A stretch of DNA of 64,000 nt, taken from Microbacterium hatanonis (lineage in GTDB: Bacteria; Actinomycetota; Actinomycetes; Actinomycetales; Microbacteriaceae). Numbering within the stretch: the first letter of the stretch is position 1; the number at the start of each line of letters is the position of its first letter. Under the pieces are notes generated by a model. It was not told the origin of the DNA. It saw only the letters and a list, made by a program, of their open reading frames with translations, and made no database searches. The stretch lies in NCBI RefSeq assembly GCF_008017415.1, contig NZ_VRSV01000001.1:620001-684000 (forward strand). Direction: 5' to 3'. Position numbers and translations under genes: made by a program. This document shows, in pieces, positions 23,791 through 32,319 of the stretch.

Positions 23791-24740
23791 GACAGCTCCG
23801 GGTCGTAGGAGACGCGCGTCGCGCGGGAGTCGAATGAATCGCGCATGGCGTCGCCGAGCGTGTTGAAGCACAGCACGATCGCCATCAGCGCGGCGCCCGG
23901 GGCGATCGCCGCCCACGGTGCTTGGCGGAGGTCGAGCTGAGCGTCGGCCAACATCGAGCCCAGCGAGAAGTCGGGTGGTTGCACACCGAGCCCGAGGAGG
24001 CTGAGGGCGCTCTCGGCGAGGACGAGGATTCCCGCGGAGGTAGACCACAGCACGATGACCGGCGGGATCACCGAGGGTGTGAGGTGACGCACCATGATCC
24101 GTGTCGGGGAGGCCCCGAACGACCGCGCCGCCACGACGAAGTCCAGTCGTTTCGTCTGCTCGACCGTCGAGACGATCGTGCGGGCGTAGGTCGTCCACCC
24201 CCAGATGCCGAGGATGAGGATCAGACCGAGCACGCCCGGTCCGATCACCGCGGTCAGGGCGATACCGACGGCCGTGAACGGGATCGCGAATTGGATGTCG
24301 GCCAGCCGCATCAGCACGGGCCCGAGATGCTTCTCGAAGTACCCGGCCAGTACGCCCAACATCAGTCCGATGAGCATCCCGAGGGTGGCCGCGCAGACGC
24401 CGATCAGCAGGCTGAGACGGAGGCCGTAGACGATACGACTGAACACGTCCCGTCCGAGTCCGTCGGTGCCGAGGAAGCCCCCTGCGCCGCCAAGCCACCC
24501 CGGTGCTTCGTTGGCTGCCTGCAGGTCTTGCTGCGTAGGCGGCACGGGCGCGATCGCCGGGGCGAAGACCGCGATCACGAAGAGGGCGGCGAGACCGATG
24601 ATCGCCGCGCGCCCCGAGGGCTTGCGCCACGTCTTGATGAGGATGTCGGCGTATCGGGAGCGCGAACGGCCGCGTCCGCGAGCGCGGGCGACGGCTGCGC
24701 CGGGTCGCGCCCCCCTGCCGCCCTGGGTGAGAGTCGTCAC
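23787..24740 (-). CDS. Oligopeptide-type ABC transporter permease (DppC-like)
   Basis: A 317-residue inner-membrane permease. A basic cytosolic N-terminal extension (RARGRGRSRSRYADIL) precedes the first helix (AAIIGLAALFVIAVFAPAI). GTDGLGRDVFSRIVYGLRLSL is the DppC/OppC signature, and AARSFGASPTRIMVRHLTPS is the EAA loop that contacts the ATPases. GTG start at 24740 overlaps the DppB-like stop (GTGA), giving tight coupling. It pairs with the permease at 24737-25744. Confidence 0.93.
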   Translation of the reverse strand: MTTLTQGGRGARPGAAVARARGRGRSRSRYADILIKTWRKPSGRAAIIGLAALFVIAVFAPAIAPVPPTQQDLQAANEAPGWLGGAGGFLGTDGLGRDVFSRIVYGLRLSLLIGVCAATLGMLIGLMLGVLAGYFEKHLGPVLMRLADIQFAIPFTAVGIALTAVIGPGVLGLILILGIWGWTTYARTIVSTVEQTKRLDFVVAARSFGASPTRIMVRHLTPSVIPPVIVLWSTSAGILVLAESALSLLGLGVQPPDFSLGSMLADAQLDLRQAPWAAIAPGAALMAIVLCFNTLGDAMRDSFDSRATRVSYDPELS

Positions 24741-25744
24741 AGTGCCACCTCCGAGCGGAGTCGGGGATCGAGGATCCGAACGAGCAGGTCGGCCAGGATG
24801 TTCACGCTCGTCACGATCAAGGCGATGAGGAAGACGCAGGCCTGCACCATCGTGAAATCGCGCGACGTGACGCTGCGCACCAGCAGCGATCCCAGACCGT
24901 TGTAGTTGAAGATCGGCTCGAGGATCAGGAGCGAGCCGAACATGAATGAGAACATGATGCCGATGTAGGAGATCAGCGGCGGAAGCGCCAGGGGCAACGC
25001 GTGGCCGAACAGCACCGTACGAGGCGCCACACCCTTGGAGCGTGCCATCAGTACGCTCTCCGCGCCGAGCGCGTCGATCATCTGACCGCGCACGATGCGC
25101 GAGAGGGCCGCGACGCTCGACAGCGCCAAGACGGCGATGGGGAGGACCATGCTCTCCGCTCCGGAGCTGCCCGTTGCCGGGAGGACGCGCAGGGTAACCG
25201 CGAACACGAGCACAAGGAGGAGAGCGAGAAGGAAGTACGGGATGCCGTCGATGATGACGACGATCGACATCAACACCCGGCTCCGGACCTTCGACTGGCG
25301 GAGCGCGGCATAGATGCCCACGGCGAACGCGACGGTCGCGCCGATCGCGATGCCCGGCACGAGCAGCGCGAGACTCGGCACGAGCCGTGTCACGGCGAGA
25401 GTCCACGCATCCTGTCGGGAGGCGAAGGAATCGCCGAACTGCAGCGTGAACGCTCCGATGATGGTCTGCGCATACTGCACCAGTACGGGCTGATCGAGAC
25501 CGAGCCGGATGCGGGTCTGCTCCAGCTGGTCGGCGGTGGCGGCCGGGGGTGAGAAGATCAGCGCCGGATCGCCCGATGCGCGCGAAAGGACGAAGAGAAG
25601 CGTCGCCACACCGACGAGCACGAGCACGAGCATCGCCGCTCGACGCAGCAGGAAGCCGACGATCCACGACGCACGACGCGCGGACCGTGCCGCCGGTCGG
25701 GCTGCGGACGAGACGGTCGGCGTGACCAGCGCGGGCGCGGTCAT
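24737..25744 (-). CDS. Oligopeptide-type ABC transporter permease (DppB-like)
   Basis: A 335-residue permease with about six membrane helices. ASWIVGFLLRRAAMLVLVLVG starts the first helix; LFVLSRASGDPALIF, RIRLGLDQPVLVQYAQ and the EAA loop MARSKGVAPRTVLFGHALP are typical of the DppB/OppB group. The ATG at 25744 overlaps the stop of the small helical protein gene upstream (ATGA). A longer open frame upstream is rejected because it would overlap that gene. Confidence 0.92.
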   Translation of the reverse strand: MTAPALVTPTVSSAARPAARSARRASWIVGFLLRRAAMLVLVLVGVATLLFVLSRASGDPALIFSPPAATADQLEQTRIRLGLDQPVLVQYAQTIIGAFTLQFGDSFASRQDAWTLAVTRLVPSLALLVPGIAIGATVAFAVGIYAALRQSKVRSRVLMSIVVIIDGIPYFLLALLLVLVFAVTLRVLPATGSSGAESMVLPIAVLALSSVAALSRIVRGQMIDALGAESVLMARSKGVAPRTVLFGHALPLALPPLISYIGIMFSFMFGSLLILEPIFNYNGLGSLLVRSVTSRDFTMVQACVFLIALIVTSVNILADLLVRILDPRLRSEVAL

Positions 25745-26013
25745 GCGTCGGCCCGGTGCGCGGAGGAGATCAGCCGTTCGACGAACTGCGCGCGTTCCTT
25801 CGCGAGTTCCGCCTCGGCCGCCGGGCCCGGCTCGGCGCTGTCGAGATCGGAACGGGTGAGGCACCCCTTCTCGTCGAGCGTGCGTTCGACCAGCGTCAGC
25901 CGGTCACGGAGTACCCAGACCTCGGAGGCCAGCTCGAGCAGCATCCGGAACAGGGAATCCGTGTCCTGCGTGGGCTCGAGATAACGGGGGGAGTCGATGG
26001 CGAATCCAGGCAT
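25741..26013 (-). CDS. Small helical protein, copy 1 of a duplicated family
   Basis: A 90-residue cytosolic protein predicted to be mostly helical, with a coiled-coil-like core (LFRMLLELASEVWVLRDR, LTLVERTLDEKGCLT) and a second charged helix (AELAKERAQFVERLI). It is clearly related to the protein at 30843-31139: both share ELxSExWVLxDR, a D-A-x-P turn and LAxERxxxVxR. It sits between the ATPase and permease genes, with a GAAGGA ribosome site before the ATG. No known family; no catalytic residues are evident, so a binding or subunit role is likely. Confidence 0.75.
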   Translation of the reverse strand: MPGFAIDSPRYLEPTQDTDSLFRMLLELASEVWVLRDRLTLVERTLDEKGCLTRSDLDSAEPGPAAEAELAKERAQFVERLISSAHRADA

Positions 26014-26022
26014 AGGGGTCCT

Positions 26023-27078
26023 TCAGACGCGGGCGGCCGTCTCGACCGGGCGGGTGGCCGGTGCGCCGATGACGGGGTAGGGGAGCTGGACGGGAGGGCG
26101 CTCGTCGGCGGGCAATGAGAGCTCCCCGGGGAAGTGGCACATCACCGAGCGACCGGTCGGGGTCGTCACCGCCGCGGGATCGTCGGTGGCGCAGACCTTG
26201 CGTGCGATGGGGCAGCGCGTGTGGAAGTGGCAGCCGGACGGGGGATCGATCGGCGAGGGGATGTCGCCGCGCGGCACGATCTTCCGGCCGTCCCGTCGTG
26301 TCATCGAGGCGAGCGACACGGTGTACGGATGCAGCGGCTCGTCGAAGATCTCCTGGGCCGTGCCCACCTCGACGATTCGTCCGAGATACATCACCGCGAC
26401 GCGGTGGCTGATGTGGCGGACGAGCGAGAGCTCGTGGCTGATGAACAGATAGGCGAGTCCTCGCTCGGCCTGCAGGTCGGCCATCAGGTTGATGACCTGC
26501 GCCTGCACCGAGACGTCGAGTGCCGCCGTCGGCTCGTCGGCGACGATGAGCGACGGCTCGAGCATGAGCGCGCGACCCACGCCGATGCGCTGACGCTGCC
26601 CGCCGGACAGCTCGCGCGGGTAGCGCACGGCCGAGCGGGGGTCGAGGCCGACTTTCTCCAGCATCGCCATCGCCGTCTCGTACCGGCTCGCCCGGGTGCC
26701 GACGGCCTGGATCTCGAGGGGCTCCATGAGCGAGTCGATGATGCGCATGTACGGGTTCAGCGACGTCGAGGGGTTTTGGAAGATCATCGCCGAGCGTCGG
26801 CGCAGCACACGATCCAATTGAGAAGGACGCAGCGAAGAAACGTCGTTCCCCTCGAAGAGGATGCGTCCGCCGGTGGGACGGTAGAGCCGGAGCGCCGTGC
26901 GGCCGACGGTCGTCTTGCCCGAGCCCGACTCTCCGACCAGGCCCACGGTCTCGCCTTTCGCCAGCGAGAGCGAGATGCCGTCCACCGCGCGCACAGTCTT
27001 GCGGCGCGGGCCGGGGAAGTGCTGCTCGAGGTCGATCAGCTGCAGGACGGGGGTTGCCGCGGTGTCGTGATCGGTCAT
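26023..27078 (-). CDS. Oligopeptide-type ABC transporter ATP-binding protein (DppF-like)
   Basis: A 351-residue ATPase with Walker A GESGSGKTT, Q-loop FQNPSTSLNPYM, signature LSGGQRQRIGVGRAL, Walker B LIVADEPTAALDVS and switch His in FISHELSLV. The C-terminal extension with CHFHTRCPIARKVC is the four-Cys region typical of Dpp/Opp ATPases, a likely Fe-S site. It overlaps the DppD-like gene by ATGA and would form the heterodimer with it. Confidence 0.95.
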   Translation of the reverse strand: MTDHDTAATPVLQLIDLEQHFPGPRRKTVRAVDGISLSLAKGETVGLVGESGSGKTTVGRTALRLYRPTGGRILFEGNDVSSLRPSQLDRVLRRRSAMIFQNPSTSLNPYMRIIDSLMEPLEIQAVGTRASRYETAMAMLEKVGLDPRSAVRYPRELSGGQRQRIGVGRALMLEPSLIVADEPTAALDVSVQAQVINLMADLQAERGLAYLFISHELSLVRHISHRVAVMYLGRIVEVGTAQEIFDEPLHPYTVSLASMTRRDGRKIVPRGDIPSPIDPPSGCHFHTRCPIARKVCATDDPAAVTTPTGRSVMCHFPGELSLPADERPPVQLPYPVIGAPATRPVETAARV

Positions 27079-28106
27079 GCCGCCGCCTCCACTTCAGAGA
27101 TGCCGGACTGCGCTTGCACCCGGGTACAGGCGGTCGCGCGCCCGCGGTCGATCTGCAGGAGCCGTGCCGGCGTCGTGCGGCAGATCTCCTCCGCCGAGCC
27201 GCACCGAGGTGCGAACGCGCACCCGGGCGGGAGGTCGTCGAGGGCGGGTGGACGTCCTTCGATGGGGCGCAGGCGTTCGCCCGGCCGGTGGTCGGGGGAG
27301 GACTGCAGCAGCGCCCAGGTGTAGGGATGCGTGGGCCGCTCGAGAACGTCGTGCACGGGGCCTCGTTCGACGACCGTGCCGCCGTACATGATGACGAGGT
27401 CGTCGGCGAGACCGCTGATGACGTCGAGGTCGTGCGTGGCGATGAGGATCGTCAGGCCGAGGGTCTCCTTCAGCTCGCGCAGGAGGTCGAGGATCTGCTC
27501 TTGCGTCGTCACGTCGAGGGCGGTCGTCGGCTCGTCGCACACCAGAATCGACGGGGAGGCGACGAGAGCCATTGCGATGACGACGCGCTGGAGTTGGCCG
27601 CCCGACACCTGGTGGGGGTAGCTCTGCATGCGGGCGGCGGGATCCGAGATTCCGACGCGCTGGAGGGTCTCTTCCGCCAGACTGCGGGCTGCGGCCTTGG
27701 TCAGGCCGCGGTCGGCGGAACGGGCGGACTCGATGAGCTGGTCCCCGAGCGAGTGCATCGGGTGCAACGAGCTCCAGGGGTCCTGGAAGATCACGCGCGC
27801 GGCTGACGCCCGGAATCGGCGGAGCCCCGCAGCATCCAGGAGGTCGATGCGCTCGCCGTTCGCGGTGACCTCTCCCGTGATGCGGGCGCCCGAGGGGAGG
27901 AGGCGAAGCGCGGCGAGCATCGCGGTGGACTTACCCGACCCCGACTCGCCCGCGAGCGCCAAGACGGATCCGCGCCCGACGTCGAACGTGATGTCGCGAA
28001 GGATCTGGATCTCGCCCGTCGAGGTCGGGAGGAAGACGTTGACGTCGCGCATGCTCAACGCGACATGGGAGGTCACCGGTGGTCGGGCACTGCTGGGGAC
28101 GCTCAC
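27075..28106 (-). CDS. Oligopeptide-type ABC transporter ATP-binding protein (DppD-like)
   Basis: A 343-residue ATPase: Walker A GESGSGKSTAML, Q-loop FQDPWSSLHPMH, signature VSGGQLQRVVIAMAL, Walker B ILVCDEPTTALDVT, switch ATHDLDVIS, and the C-terminal CAFAPRCGSAEEIC cysteine cluster. GTG start at 28106 overlaps the methyltransferase stop (GTGA), so it is translated together with it. Membership of the peptide/nickel/opine importer family is clear; the cargo is not. Confidence 0.95.
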   Translation of the reverse strand: MSVPSSARPPVTSHVALSMRDVNVFLPTSTGEIQILRDITFDVGRGSVLALAGESGSGKSTAMLAALRLLPSGARITGEVTANGERIDLLDAAGLRRFRASAARVIFQDPWSSLHPMHSLGDQLIESARSADRGLTKAAARSLAEETLQRVGISDPAARMQSYPHQVSGGQLQRVVIAMALVASPSILVCDEPTTALDVTTQEQILDLLRELKETLGLTILIATHDLDVISGLADDLVIMYGGTVVERGPVHDVLERPTHPYTWALLQSSPDHRPGERLRPIEGRPPALDDLPPGCAFAPRCGSAEEICRTTPARLLQIDRGRATACTRVQAQSGISEVEAAA

Positions 28107-29173
28107 GACGATGCCTCCGGGATGTCTTCGGGCTTGCGTGCGGTGAGCACCCAGGGGTAGTTGCCGTCGCCGAGCCCGCGCTCGACGATGTCGGTGAACC
28201 CCGCGGCGCGGGCGAGATCGCTCAGGTTCATGCTCGCGGCGGTGCGCCACCACGGCTCGGACCCGTTCTCGGCGTCCCAGTCGTCGGCCCACGCCTGGTA
28301 GGTGCTGCGCTCGCGATACGGGGTCACGTCGGAGAAGTGGATGTCACCTCCGGGGGCCAGGACGCGGAACGCCTCGTCGAGCACGCCCCGGGTGACGTGA
28401 GGCGGAACCTCATGGAGCATGATGAACGAGGTCACCAGATCGACGGATGCTGCGGGGAGCCCGGTCGCCTCTGCGGGTGCTCGTACTCCGCGCCAGGTGT
28501 GGCCGGCGTCGAGACCGCGGCGGAGCGCATAGCCGAGCGCGGAACGGGAGATGTCCAGCGCGATGATCTCGGCATCGGGGTAGGTCTCGGCGAGTTTCAT
28601 CGTGTACTGCCCGGTACCCGCACCGAGGTCGAGGATGCGGCGGTAGGTCTCGCGGGGCGCAGCGGCGGCGACCTTGCCTCGGACGGCGTAGATGTCGCCG
28701 CCGTACGCCGCCATGATGATGTGCCGGTAGACGAGCTCGTGGTGGATGAACCCCATGTGCTCGTGGCCGTCCCAGCCCCCGGCGGTGCCGTGGAACTCAT
28801 AACTCCAGTAGCGGGGTGCGTCGCCCGCCACGATGTCGTCGATCTCGGCGCCGGCGAGGGCGAGGGGCTCGAGGCTGTCGCGGGATCGTTCGAAGGCGGC
28901 GACGGCGCGCGGCGTGGCCCGATCGCGACTCCAGCGCAGTGTGGCGCCGAGGAGGCGAAGATCGGCGGAGTCGCTCAGTGCGGCGTCGGTGCGCTCGCGG
29001 AGCGACTCGATGTCGTCGAAGGGGTCGTCGAGGGCGCCGGACTGCTCGAGTCGGGTCCTGATGGCCGAACGCAGCGGAGCCAGGCTCGCCCGCAGCCCGG
29101 AGAGGAACTGGAGTTCGGCGCGACCGCGCTGATCGAGGGTGATCGCGGGCGCCGCGGGGGCATCGATCGTCAT
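28103..29173 (-). CDS. Class I SAM-dependent methyltransferase, copy 1
   Basis: A 356-residue protein. The N-terminal 130 or so residues form a helical domain of unknown type; then GGWDGHEHMGFIHHELV, a motif also found in copy 2 at 31169, leads into the Rossmann domain: motif I ILDLGAGTGQYTM, the acidic end of strand 2 in IIALDISRSALGYALRRG, MLHEVPPHVTRGVL and RVLAPGGDIHFSDVTP. It is a small-molecule type methyltransferase. Its position between the solute-binding protein and the ATPase genes suggests it modifies the imported compound. ATG after AGAAAGG. Confidence 0.85.
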   Translation of the reverse strand: MTIDAPAAPAITLDQRGRAELQFLSGLRASLAPLRSAIRTRLEQSGALDDPFDDIESLRERTDAALSDSADLRLLGATLRWSRDRATPRAVAAFERSRDSLEPLALAGAEIDDIVAGDAPRYWSYEFHGTAGGWDGHEHMGFIHHELVYRHIIMAAYGGDIYAVRGKVAAAAPRETYRRILDLGAGTGQYTMKLAETYPDAEIIALDISRSALGYALRRGLDAGHTWRGVRAPAEATGLPAASVDLVTSFIMLHEVPPHVTRGVLDEAFRVLAPGGDIHFSDVTPYRERSTYQAWADDWDAENGSEPWWRTAASMNLSDLARAAGFTDIVERGLGDGNYPWVLTARKPEDIPEASS

Positions 29174-29201
29174 GAGCGGCCTTTCTCGTGGGGAGGAGAG
29201 A

Positions 29202-29229
29202 GGGTGGGCGGCACGCATGCCGCCCACCC
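29202..29229 (-). repeat. Intercistronic hairpin between binding-protein and methyltransferase genes
   Basis: GGGTGGGCGGC (29202-29212) and GCCGCCCACCC (29219-29229) form a perfect 11-bp stem with a 6-base loop, just after the binding-protein stop. No T-run follows, so it more likely protects the upstream message or partially ends transcription than stops it fully. Confidence 0.6.
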
Positions 29230-29235
29230 CGGGTG

Positions 29236-30762
29236 TCATTCGGACTTGACGATCGTGTCGAGCACGATGGCGATGCCGGTCGAGAAGTCCACGCCGCTGA
29301 CGTTCGCTCCGGTGGCCCCGACGGTCGGGGCACCGTAGGTCCAGAGGATGTACGACTGGTCGGCGAGATACTGGCTCGCCTCGACGAGCAGCCCCTCGCG
29401 CACGGCGGGATCGATCGCGGTCTTCGTCGCCGCGTAGAGTGCGTCCCACTCGGGGTCGACGACCATCGGGCGCGCGGTCGTGCTGACGAAGGAGAACGGG
29501 CGATCCGCGTCGCGGGTGCCGACGTACGACATACCGCGGTAGAAGATGTCCGCGTCGGTTCCATTGCCGAAGGCCTGGAGCCAGACGGTCGTCTCGACCG
29601 CATCAATCGTGACCGCGAAGCCGGCCGCCTCGAGCTGGGCGCCGATGGCTTCGTAGAGCGTGCTGTACGCGGAAAGGCCCATGATCGTCACCTCGGCACC
29701 GACGGCGTCGTTCTTCTCGAGCAGGGCGCGGGCGGCCTCGGGGTCGTAATCCGGTCGCGTGATCTCATCCGTGTGACCGAAGATCCCGGGCATGGGGAGC
29801 TGCCCGTCTTCCTTCACGCCCTGCCCTGCGGTCAGCGCCTCGATGAGTCCGTCGACGTCGATCGCGAGGTTGGCGGCCTCGCGCACCTCGACGTTGTCGA
29901 ACGGCGCCTTCTGCGTGTTGAGCTGGAAGAAGTTCTGGTTGCCACTCCACTCGCCGAAGACGGTCACGTCGGTATTGCCGGAGAGGGTCTCGATAGCCGG
30001 TACGCCCATCTGATGGGCGACGTCGAGCTCGCCCGCCTCGATTGCCGATGCGAGCGAAGTCGGGTCGGCGTAGACGCGGTAATCGATCGTCGGGGTGGCG
30101 GGGGCGTCTCCCCAGAATCCATCGAAAGCGGTGAAGGTGATCCCGGAACCGGCGACGAAGTCGCTCGCGGTGTAGGAGCCGGTGCCGATCACCTCGGACG
30201 AGAACGCCTCGGCGCCGAGTTCGGCCCACGCGTCCGAGGGCACGATGTAGACCTGGCTCATCTTCGTCAGGACGAGAGGGTCGGGTTCGGCGGTGGTGAT
30301 GGTGACGGTGTAGTCGTCGGTCGCCTCCCACGTCAGGTTTTCGAGCAGGGGCGCGGCGCTGTAGCTGCCGGCGACGGTCTCGTCGAGGGTGAAGACGACG
30401 TCCTCGGCGGTGAAGTCGCTGCCATCGTGGAACGTGACGCCCTCGCGAAGGGTGAAGACCCACGTGCTGTCGTCGGGATTCGTCCACTCCGTGGCCAGAC
30501 GTGCCTCGGGCACGGCGGGGTCGTCGCCGAGGCGCACGAGGGAGTCGTAGGAGGCGAACACCGTGGTGCTGTACTGCGATTCGAGCGGGTTCAGATTGTT
30601 AAGCGTGGTACTGGTGCCGACCACGATGGATTCGGCCGTCGCGCCGCTCCCGTCGGAGCCGCCGGCGGCGCCGGCGCATGCCGACAGGGTCAATCCGCCC
30701 ACGAGGAGGACGGCAGTGGAGGTGAGAAGGCGCGGGCCTGCGATGCGGTGTGCACGGGACAC
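29236..30762 (-). CDS. ABC transporter solute-binding lipoprotein (family 5)
   Basis: A 508-residue extracytoplasmic binding protein. A basic start (MSRAHRIAGPR), a hydrophobic stretch (LLTSTAVLLVGGLTL) and the lipobox LSAC predict lipid anchoring. The mature part has family 5 features: LNNLNPLESQYSTTV, TWVFTLREGVTFHDGSDF and a YDPEAARALLEK region. GTG start after CAGGAGCACCAC, the same ribosome site as the small helical gene upstream. Family 5 proteins bind peptides, opines, nickel chelates and other bulky polar solutes, so the cargo is open. Confidence 0.94.
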   Translation of the reverse strand: MSRAHRIAGPRLLTSTAVLLVGGLTLSACAGAAGGSDGSGATAESIVVGTSTTLNNLNPLESQYSTTVFASYDSLVRLGDDPAVPEARLATEWTNPDDSTWVFTLREGVTFHDGSDFTAEDVVFTLDETVAGSYSAAPLLENLTWEATDDYTVTITTAEPDPLVLTKMSQVYIVPSDAWAELGAEAFSSEVIGTGSYTASDFVAGSGITFTAFDGFWGDAPATPTIDYRVYADPTSLASAIEAGELDVAHQMGVPAIETLSGNTDVTVFGEWSGNQNFFQLNTQKAPFDNVEVREAANLAIDVDGLIEALTAGQGVKEDGQLPMPGIFGHTDEITRPDYDPEAARALLEKNDAVGAEVTIMGLSAYSTLYEAIGAQLEAAGFAVTIDAVETTVWLQAFGNGTDADIFYRGMSYVGTRDADRPFSFVSTTARPMVVDPEWDALYAATKTAIDPAVREGLLVEASQYLADQSYILWTYGAPTVGATGANVSGVDFSTGIAIVLDTIVKSE

Positions 30763-30842
30763 GTGGTGCTCCTGATTTATCGGGTGAAGCGGAACAGTGA
30801 GTGGGGCAGGTGGAGCGGTGGAGCGAGAGGAAGAAGCGGGCG

Positions 30843-31139
30843 TCAGCGTGCGAGTGCGGCTGCCGCGCGGGTGTCGGAGTCCAGCACCGCCCCGTAGACC
30901 CGTGCGACGAGCGCCTTGCGCTCCTCGGCGAGCTTCAGCTGCAGGTCGGCATCGGGTTGTGCGGCGTCGAGGGCGCCTGGGGCGACCACGCCGTTCTGCG
31001 CGAGAAGGGTCTCGAGCATGATCGTGCGGTCCTTGAGGACCCACAGTTCGCTGGTCAGTTCGAAGACCATGCGCGCGACATCGTCGAGACGCGAATCTCC
31101 GAGGTAGGTAGGACGGGTGGGAACGTCGCCGCCGGCCAT
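30843..31139 (-). CDS. Small helical protein, copy 2 of a duplicated family
   Basis: A 98-residue relative of the protein at 25741-26013: VARMVFELTSELWVLKDR matches its LLELASEVWVLRDR, followed by LETLLAQNGVV, a LDAAQPDAD turn and LAEERKALVARVYG. Predicted helical and cytosolic, without known catalytic motifs. Ribosome site ACAGGAGCACCACG. It lies between the second methyltransferase and the binding protein, so each methyltransferase in the operon has a small partner gene in the same operon. Function unknown. Confidence 0.75.
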   Translation of the reverse strand: MAGGDVPTRPTYLGDSRLDDVARMVFELTSELWVLKDRTIMLETLLAQNGVVAPGALDAAQPDADLQLKLAEERKALVARVYGAVLDSDTRAAAALAR

Positions 31140-31168
31140 CGTGGTGCTCCTGTTCGCTGGGGTGGGGG

Positions 31169-32218
31169 TCAGAGGGGTTTGCGGGCGCGGGTGATCCACG
31201 GGTGGACGCCGCCGCCGACGCCGTACGCGTCGATATCGGTGAAACCGGCCTCGGTGAGCATCCCCGGCAGGTCCATCAGGAGGGCATCGCGCCAGAACGG
31301 CTCGCCGCGGTTCTCGGTCTCCCAGTCCAGGACGACCGCGCGGAAGGCGGAATGCATGGGGTACGGGGCGACCTCGCTGATGAGCAGGTCTCCGCCGGGC
31401 GCGAGCAGGCGGAAGGCCTCGGCGAGGATCCTCCGGTTCTCGTCCGTGGGCACCTCGTGCATCAGGGTGTAGGCGGCGACAAGATCGGCCTGACCGCCGG
31501 CGAGGCCGGTGTCCGCGGCGTCGGCGTGCACCCAGTCGATGTCGTAACCGGACGCCCCGGCCAGAGCGTGCCCGTACACGAGCGACGTCGTCGACAGTTC
31601 GACGGCGGTGATTTTCGCTTCCGGGTAGGTGCGGCGCAGTGCGTGAGTGAAGCGCCCCGGCCCAGAGCCCAGTTCCACGATGTTCTCGTAGCTGTCGCGG
31701 GGGGCTTCGCGCGCCGCGAGCGTGCGCTGGTCAAGGAGGTTCTCTCCGGTCTTGACCGCCCCCACCCCTCCGGGGGTGAGGACGTACTTGAAGACGAGTT
31801 CGTGGATCGCCGGGCCGGTGAGTTCGTGGCCGTCCCACCCGCCGGGGGCGAGATGGAAGCCGTTCTCCCAGTACGCGGGAGCGACGAGATCCGACCGCAG
31901 GCGGAGCGTGCCCGCGGGGGTCTGCTCCGCCATCCACGACTGCAGTTCGTCACGGACCTCGTCGACGGCCGGGAGCGCGCGGACGTAAACCTCTTCAGCG
32001 ACCCAGCGCGTCAGCATCCGGTCGAAGCACCAGGCGGCGTTGTCCTCGAGCGTCTGCTCGACGGATTCCTTGCGCTGGGCGAGTGTCGCCGGGGGCTCGG
32101 CGACGGCCGTCTCGTAGTCGGCGGCGGCGCGCTTCTGGAGCACTCCTCCGGCGAACGACTGCGTGGCGCCGAGGAACTGCAGGGCGGCTCGGGAGCGCTG
32201 GCTCAGGTCGATATCCAC
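31169..32218 (-). CDS. Class I SAM-dependent methyltransferase, copy 2
   Basis: A 349-residue relative of the protein at 28103. The N-terminal helical domain differs more, but PGGWDGHELTGPAIHELVF, motif I IVELGSGPGRFTHALRR, ITAVELSTTSLVYG, LMHEVPTDENRRIL and LLAPGGDLLISEVAP align throughout. GTG start at 32218; no strong ribosome site, but a promoter-like region with two ATATGTAG repeats lies just upstream. It is the first gene of the minus-strand operon. Two divergent copies suggest either two methylation steps or a heteromeric enzyme. Confidence 0.85.
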   Translation of the reverse strand: MDIDLSQRSRAALQFLGATQSFAGGVLQKRAAADYETAVAEPPATLAQRKESVEQTLEDNAAWCFDRMLTRWVAEEVYVRALPAVDEVRDELQSWMAEQTPAGTLRLRSDLVAPAYWENGFHLAPGGWDGHELTGPAIHELVFKYVLTPGGVGAVKTGENLLDQRTLAAREAPRDSYENIVELGSGPGRFTHALRRTYPEAKITAVELSTTSLVYGHALAGASGYDIDWVHADAADTGLAGGQADLVAAYTLMHEVPTDENRRILAEAFRLLAPGGDLLISEVAPYPMHSAFRAVVLDWETENRGEPFWRDALLMDLPGMLTEAGFTDIDAYGVGGGVHPWITRARKPL

Positions 32219-32240
32219 TCGAGGTTTCCTTCCGGGTTCT

Positions 32241-32271
32241 CAATATGTAGGAATGTAAACCGCATATGTAG
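32241..32271. promoter_or_regulatory. Direct repeat ATATGTAG, candidate operator of the minus-strand operon
   Basis: ATATGTAG occurs at 32243-32250 and 32264-32271, 21 bases apart (two helical turns), in an AT-rich patch 25 bases before the first gene of the operon. Similar CNATATG elements occur at the other two island promoters. Confidence 0.45.
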
Positions 32272-32319
32272 AGAATGCCAAGCCGGTCGTCGGGAATTTA
32301 CGCGCTCGAAACAGACGCG

